Source: JAFGTE01 sp965369305
Lineage (GTDB): Bacteria; Patescibacteriota; Gracilibacteria; UM-FILTER-43-11
Assembly: GCA_965369305.1 (NCBI GenBank)
Contig: CBDUQG010000038.1
Span: 1-9,920 of the forward strand
DNA length: 9,920 bases
Direction: 5' to 3'
Made by a program: the position numbers and the translations under genes. The notes below the pieces were generated by a model. That model searched no databases. It was not told the origin of the DNA and saw only the letters and a program-made list of their open reading frames with translations. Below are positions 7,201-9,920 of the stretch, piece by piece. Position 1 is the first letter of the stretch. Each line of letters opens with the position of its first letter.

Positions 7201-8457
7201 GTTGCCGACGATATATTCAAAGGAAAGCCAATTGAAGTGGTTCGCTTCGGAGGTGATGAAATTGTTTTCCTAACCAAAAAGGGTGATGCCGGACTCATGG
7301 ATGATTTCTTCAGAGAATTCAACAAACGAAAGGCAGATTATCTGAAGGAAAAAATTGGCACACCTGCATACGAAAAAGCCAAGTACGAAACAAATGTTAA
7401 GGGTCAACAAAAGCTCATTGATAAGGATTCCGAATACCACCAGGCGCTAAACGGAGGGGAAAAAGCACTACGCGCCTACTTCACCAAGCGCATAGGGGCC
7501 GACGAAGTGGCCAAGTCCCCTGATTTAGCAACAATGAATCGGAAGCTGGCTGAAAAAAAACTAGCGGAAATTCCAAAGGATAGCTGGCTTGAGCCGCTTG
7601 ATTTCTACAAGGCACCCGATAAAACAGTCAAACTCAAAGGAGCTGATGCTCATAATAAATTCATGCGGCAACTCGCAGAAGCCGATGCCGATATCGCCTG
7701 GGCCAAGGGGCATCCTGGAAAGAAGCCACCGAAAGACAGGGCCTACGGAGAAGATGTTGCCAAGGCTCATAAGGACTACATGACCGAAGCCAAAGGAATC
7801 GAAACAAATGCTATTAAAATTAAAGAGCTACAGGGACAACTCAAAGTTGCCGAGCAACTCGGAAAAAAAGCAGAAGCAGTTAAACTTCAGAGACAGATCA
7901 CTGTCTTACGAACACGTGATCCAGGTACCGGTGCGGTTAGATTAGACAATGGTAAAAATATTGCCGTGCAAGATCTTATGCCAATTCCGAAGGGCACCAA
8001 GGAACTTCATGTTATGAAGGTTGATGTCAATTATTTTGGCGCCTACAACAACAACTACTGGATGTCGAAAGCCGACGAAATGATGACTGAACTTAAAGTT
8101 GTAGCTGAAAAGGCTTATGGCGGTGACGTTATGGTGATACGCGACGGTGGTAAGTTTTATTTTATTTCAAAGAAGAAACCAGCAGGAGCCAAAATCACCA
8201 AGCTACAAGATGACTTAAATGCAGCCATAAAACCATATGCGGAAGGCTTAGGTAGTGTGGAGCGCCGTTCTGCCCTACGCCTGGAAATGGAGCGCAAGAT
8301 GCGTGCCAAAGGAGCCACGGAAAAACCGGGTACAGTCAGCATGTTTGAAGCGGATGCTGTAAAACTTGAAGAAGGTGCCACACTCATGGAAACCATTGGA
8401 AAATATGATGAAGGCTTAGAGTCGGCAGCAGCTGCAAAGCCACCAATAGCCGCATAA
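4273..8457 (+). CDS. Giant coiled-coil protein with two divergent GGDEF-like domains, 1394 aa
   Basis: The start is TTG at 4273; a stop at 4255-4257 closes the frame upstream and the first in-frame ATG is more than 120 codons later. Residues 1-130 are a charged helical region. Residues about 137-520 form long coiled coils, strongest at 257-360. Residues about 531-700 are Gly/Ala-rich and hydrophobic and may insert in or lie on a membrane. Then come basic helices (700-900). A GGDEF-like domain follows: DQLSGMRKK at 908-916 replaces the usual DxLTGLxNR, D942 is the probable metal ligand in FGDVTGMGIGN, and RFGGDEI is at 991-997. A helical linker leads to a second, more decayed copy: VDVNYFGAYNN at 1250-1260 and RDGGKFYF at 1290-1297. 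Active diguanylate cyclases have GG[D/E]EF, so the second copy should be inactive and the first is doubtful. It may be a nucleotide-binding sensor or scaffold. The protein is almost free of Cys. Confidence 0.85.
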   Translation: MHQNKTNIFGEERLVFFGVKNLGRGDISSVESHKEKKVADEVDEEGKVTKKGREAATWTVDALVSQSNAIINKRSAALAELSDAFNTKLHSAIVNYIKNSPGRFESDEFKGLSNREYAKFSSSMSAKVSELVEQYAPTEAEIAAKKDAESKLKGAKEAAKAVPDIKVEDIAEDPGPIKDLKVLSEKASQYSSWNQSLRKDGSAMGKGVGNFQKQYQAFQKARNGARSYQKFVDFLTSDDEMKNLDAAKEAIKRQIKAAIKKLEDGQKRLDKYGKKMAAASNKLKQEKIAERDKELKRIDADKKLSVEERAKKKETCQLLRHQKTKLSGQRDSLEQYHKGLTETKTTKVETEIEKAQKRKVQLEYYNGYLSYSINEIDTMLKDPRLGKTLIDQLQKTRAQLVERQKGGEVAAVQVDAKITGGTELWDQLSKEEQAVAENTNKIDTHIKTDVIPTIVRIDQHIGLLDQGIIQFTDSKKEVMDHYEKAFKAYDAVDTAVDNAILQESLANTQMIGQLEKQQTALGQMTLESTSFYQATVGATFGTLGGALSGLAGEMINNSVIIDRELTYMKEEGASPARYWAGKIGLEVLSAPMGAVAGALEMVGGLSTMIGDPAAAANGIGALIGRDPQTGEWTLGMAGQAWKNMGAAIISYEHFEKGQIGVGVGKIFTNVVTTLVGGGAAMAGVKGAGTAGRQALLASLKASAKALRAQGAAMGLKGAALKAFVRSGLESAKWQARLSALGAGAKGFGTGFVDQLVDDMVIGAKRAYSAPKRAGEAISRAPGAIKKVAATAYELGPRGIMRNFADDLASKSKMAERLFGKDAAKRGLSRRKQELLDEIAKGSEKVKKFNEMLDELRKQHPDLSEMQLRLKLRRKDPALFDEVAAIERKVGQAMETHMRMEGDYHTDIDQLSGMRKKQMLYTEEGMAHLAEKFGDEVNMVFGDVTGMGIGNQYLLGPGETVADAMKTVDEMFKLMKEVADDIFKGKPIEVVRFGGDEIVFLTKKGDAGLMDDFFREFNKRKADYLKEKIGTPAYEKAKYETNVKGQQKLIDKDSEYHQALNGGEKALRAYFTKRIGADEVAKSPDLATMNRKLAEKKLAEIPKDSWLEPLDFYKAPDKTVKLKGADAHNKFMRQLAEADADIAWAKGHPGKKPPKDRAYGEDVAKAHKDYMTEAKGIETNAIKIKELQGQLKVAEQLGKKAEAVKLQRQITVLRTRDPGTGAVRLDNGKNIAVQDLMPIPKGTKELHVMKVDVNYFGAYNNNYWMSKADEMMTELKVVAEKAYGGDVMVIRDGGKFYFISKKKPAGAKITKLQDDLNAAIKPYAEGLGSVERRSALRLEMERKMRAKGATEKPGTVSMFEADAVKLEEGATLMETIGKYDEGLESAAAAKPPIAA

Positions 8458-8468
8458 CAAATAGACTA

Positions 8469-8497
8469 TTTACATATTATATCTAATATGTTATAAT
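8469..8497 (+). promoter_or_regulatory. Promoter of the potassium channel gene
   Basis: This is the best promoter in the window: -35 TTTACA (8469-8474, five of six to consensus), a 17-bp spacer, and an extended -10 TGT-TATAAT at 8489-8497. Twenty-two AT-rich nucleotides lie between the -10 and the ATG at 8520, with no Shine-Dalgarno. Confidence 0.75.
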
Positions 8498-8519
8498 TAT
8501 AGTGTAAATAAATACAAAA

Positions 8520-9038
8520 ATGTCCCAAAAACAGCTCCGACAAGACATGATCATGCTCGTATCAGCCGTATTCATGGTTCTGATACTGGGCGCCCTATTA
8601 TTCAGTGCCCTTGAGGGATGGCATCTTATTGATGCTTTCTACTTCGTGACCATGACGGCCACGACAGTAGGATACGGAGACTTAACGCCAACCACCCTAA
8701 CCTCCAAGGTGATCACCATCTTGTACGCTCTTTCGATCGTACCGTTTGTGCTGTATGCCTTTTCAGCTGTAGCCAAATCTCAAATTTCAAAAGTTTACTC
8801 TAAAGTGCACCATCTGGAACGCAAGCAGAAGGAACAGGAAGAAGAAATTGGTAAAGCCGAGCGCAAGATACGAAGACAGAAAACACTGATTAAACAACAC
8901 GAGCAAGAATTAGATAAACAGGAAAAGAAGATAAAGCAGCAAGTAAAAATCAACAAAGCTCAGGAAAGCGAAATATCTGAACACGACAAAGAACTCGAAG
9001 TAGTCGAGAAGGTTATGGAAAAAGCCCTGACTAAATAA
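8520..9038 (+). CDS. Two-TM potassium channel with C-terminal coiled coil, 172 aa
   Basis: This is a minimal KcsA-like pore of the ion channel 2 (Ion_trans_2) family, expected to form a tetramer in the cytoplasmic membrane and pass K+. Residues 11-30 form the outer helix. The pore helix (about 34-48) leads to the selectivity filter TVGYGD at 49-54, followed by the inner helix at about 61-86. The tail from about 92 to 170 is a highly charged coiled coil rich in Lys, Glu and Gln. No RCK/TrkA-N nucleotide-binding domain is present, so gating by NAD or Ca2+ through RCK is not expected; the coiled coil may hold the tetramer together or sense pH or another partner. It has its own strong promoter and is convergent with the 16S rRNA gene. 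Assignment as a K+ channel is firm; the gating signal is unknown. Confidence 0.93.
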   Translation: MSQKQLRQDMIMLVSAVFMVLILGALLFSALEGWHLIDAFYFVTMTATTVGYGDLTPTTLTSKVITILYALSIVPFVLYAFSAVAKSQISKVYSKVHHLERKQKEQEEEIGKAERKIRRQKTLIKQHEQELDKQEKKIKQQVKINKAQESEISEHDKELEVVEKVMEKALTK

Positions 9039-9103
9039 GCCGGGCTTCTAACGTAGATTTTGCAATCTAAATGCAGTACAGAAGTTCAGAAGTCTAGAGT
9101 AAC

Positions 9104-9142
9104 GACCATTGGTCATATTAACCGTTAGCAGTTAATTGACCA
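9104..9142 (-). other. Hairpins just downstream of the 16S 3' end (processing or termination)
   Basis: TGGTCA (9110-9115) plus ATTAAC (9117-9122) pair with GTTAAT (9131-9136) and TGACCA (9137-9142): a 12-bp stem with one bulged base and an 8-nt loop, about 13 nt past the mature 16S end on the minus strand. A second palindrome, GACCA-T-TGGTC (9104-9114), shares TGGTC with it, so the two folds exclude each other. No U-tract follows, so it is either a processing structure or an imperfect terminator. Confidence 0.5.
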
Positions 9143-9154
9143 TCTTTCTCCTTA

Positions 9155-9920
<766 letters not shown>

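Noticed and set aside
6145..7940. RDPxTG seen twice in the giant protein (near residues 625 and 1219)
   Set aside because: Six-residue similarity in differing surroundings; most likely chance.
9022..9069. AAGCCC/GGGCTT and TAGATT/AATCTA inverted repeats at the end of the channel gene
   Set aside because: Stems of six pairs, one with a 14-nt loop over the stop codon, and no T run; not convincing terminators.

Overview
The window reads as a chromosomal segment of a Candidate Phyla Radiation (Patescibacteria) bacterium. The main evidence is the partial 16S rRNA gene at the right end. It is clearly bacterial, with an intact anti-Shine-Dalgarno, but carries substitutions at sites that are nearly invariant in most bacteria (AATAGACGGG instead of AATTGACGGG, and GTCCGTAAACGAGCG instead of GTCCCGCAACGAGCG). 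No gene has an internal TGA and QueG stops at TGA, so the standard code is used; this argues against the TGA=Gly lineages Gracilibacteria and Absconditabacteria. A Peregrinibacteria-like origin is plausible, but that is inference.

Left part (1-2374): a small unrecognised charged protein (43-369) faces a small membrane protein with two CxxC motifs (414-896, minus), with a bidirectional terminator between them. Divergent from the membrane protein is an operon of a membrane-anchored DM13-domain protein (1024-1662) and an acyltransferase-like membrane protein of the DUF1624/HGSNAT type (1649-2374), which overlap by 14 nt. This looks like a small envelope/redox locus. Next comes a convergent queG gene for the last step of queuosine synthesis (2378-3430, minus), far from any other queuosine gene visible here.

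Centre (3506-8457): an unrecognised 117-residue helical protein, then a two-gene unit. This unit has a 102-residue charged helical protein followed after one nucleotide by a 1394-residue giant. The giant has a long coiled coil, a Gly/Ala-rich hydrophobic centre, and two divergent GGDEF-like domains: RFGGDEI in the first and a decayed RDGGKF in the second. It is the most unusual object in the window.

Right part (8520-9920): a minimal two-helix potassium channel (TVGYGD filter) with a long cytoplasmic coiled coil faces the 3' end of the 16S rRNA gene. No tRNA or 23S follows the 16S, so the rRNA genes are unlinked at this locus.

Five transcription starts share one design: an extended -10 (TGN-TATAAT or TATACT), 19-26 nt from the -10 to the start codon, and no Shine-Dalgarno. 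The four plus-strand ones have a recognisable or weak -35 at 17 bp. This consistency was used to choose several gene starts.
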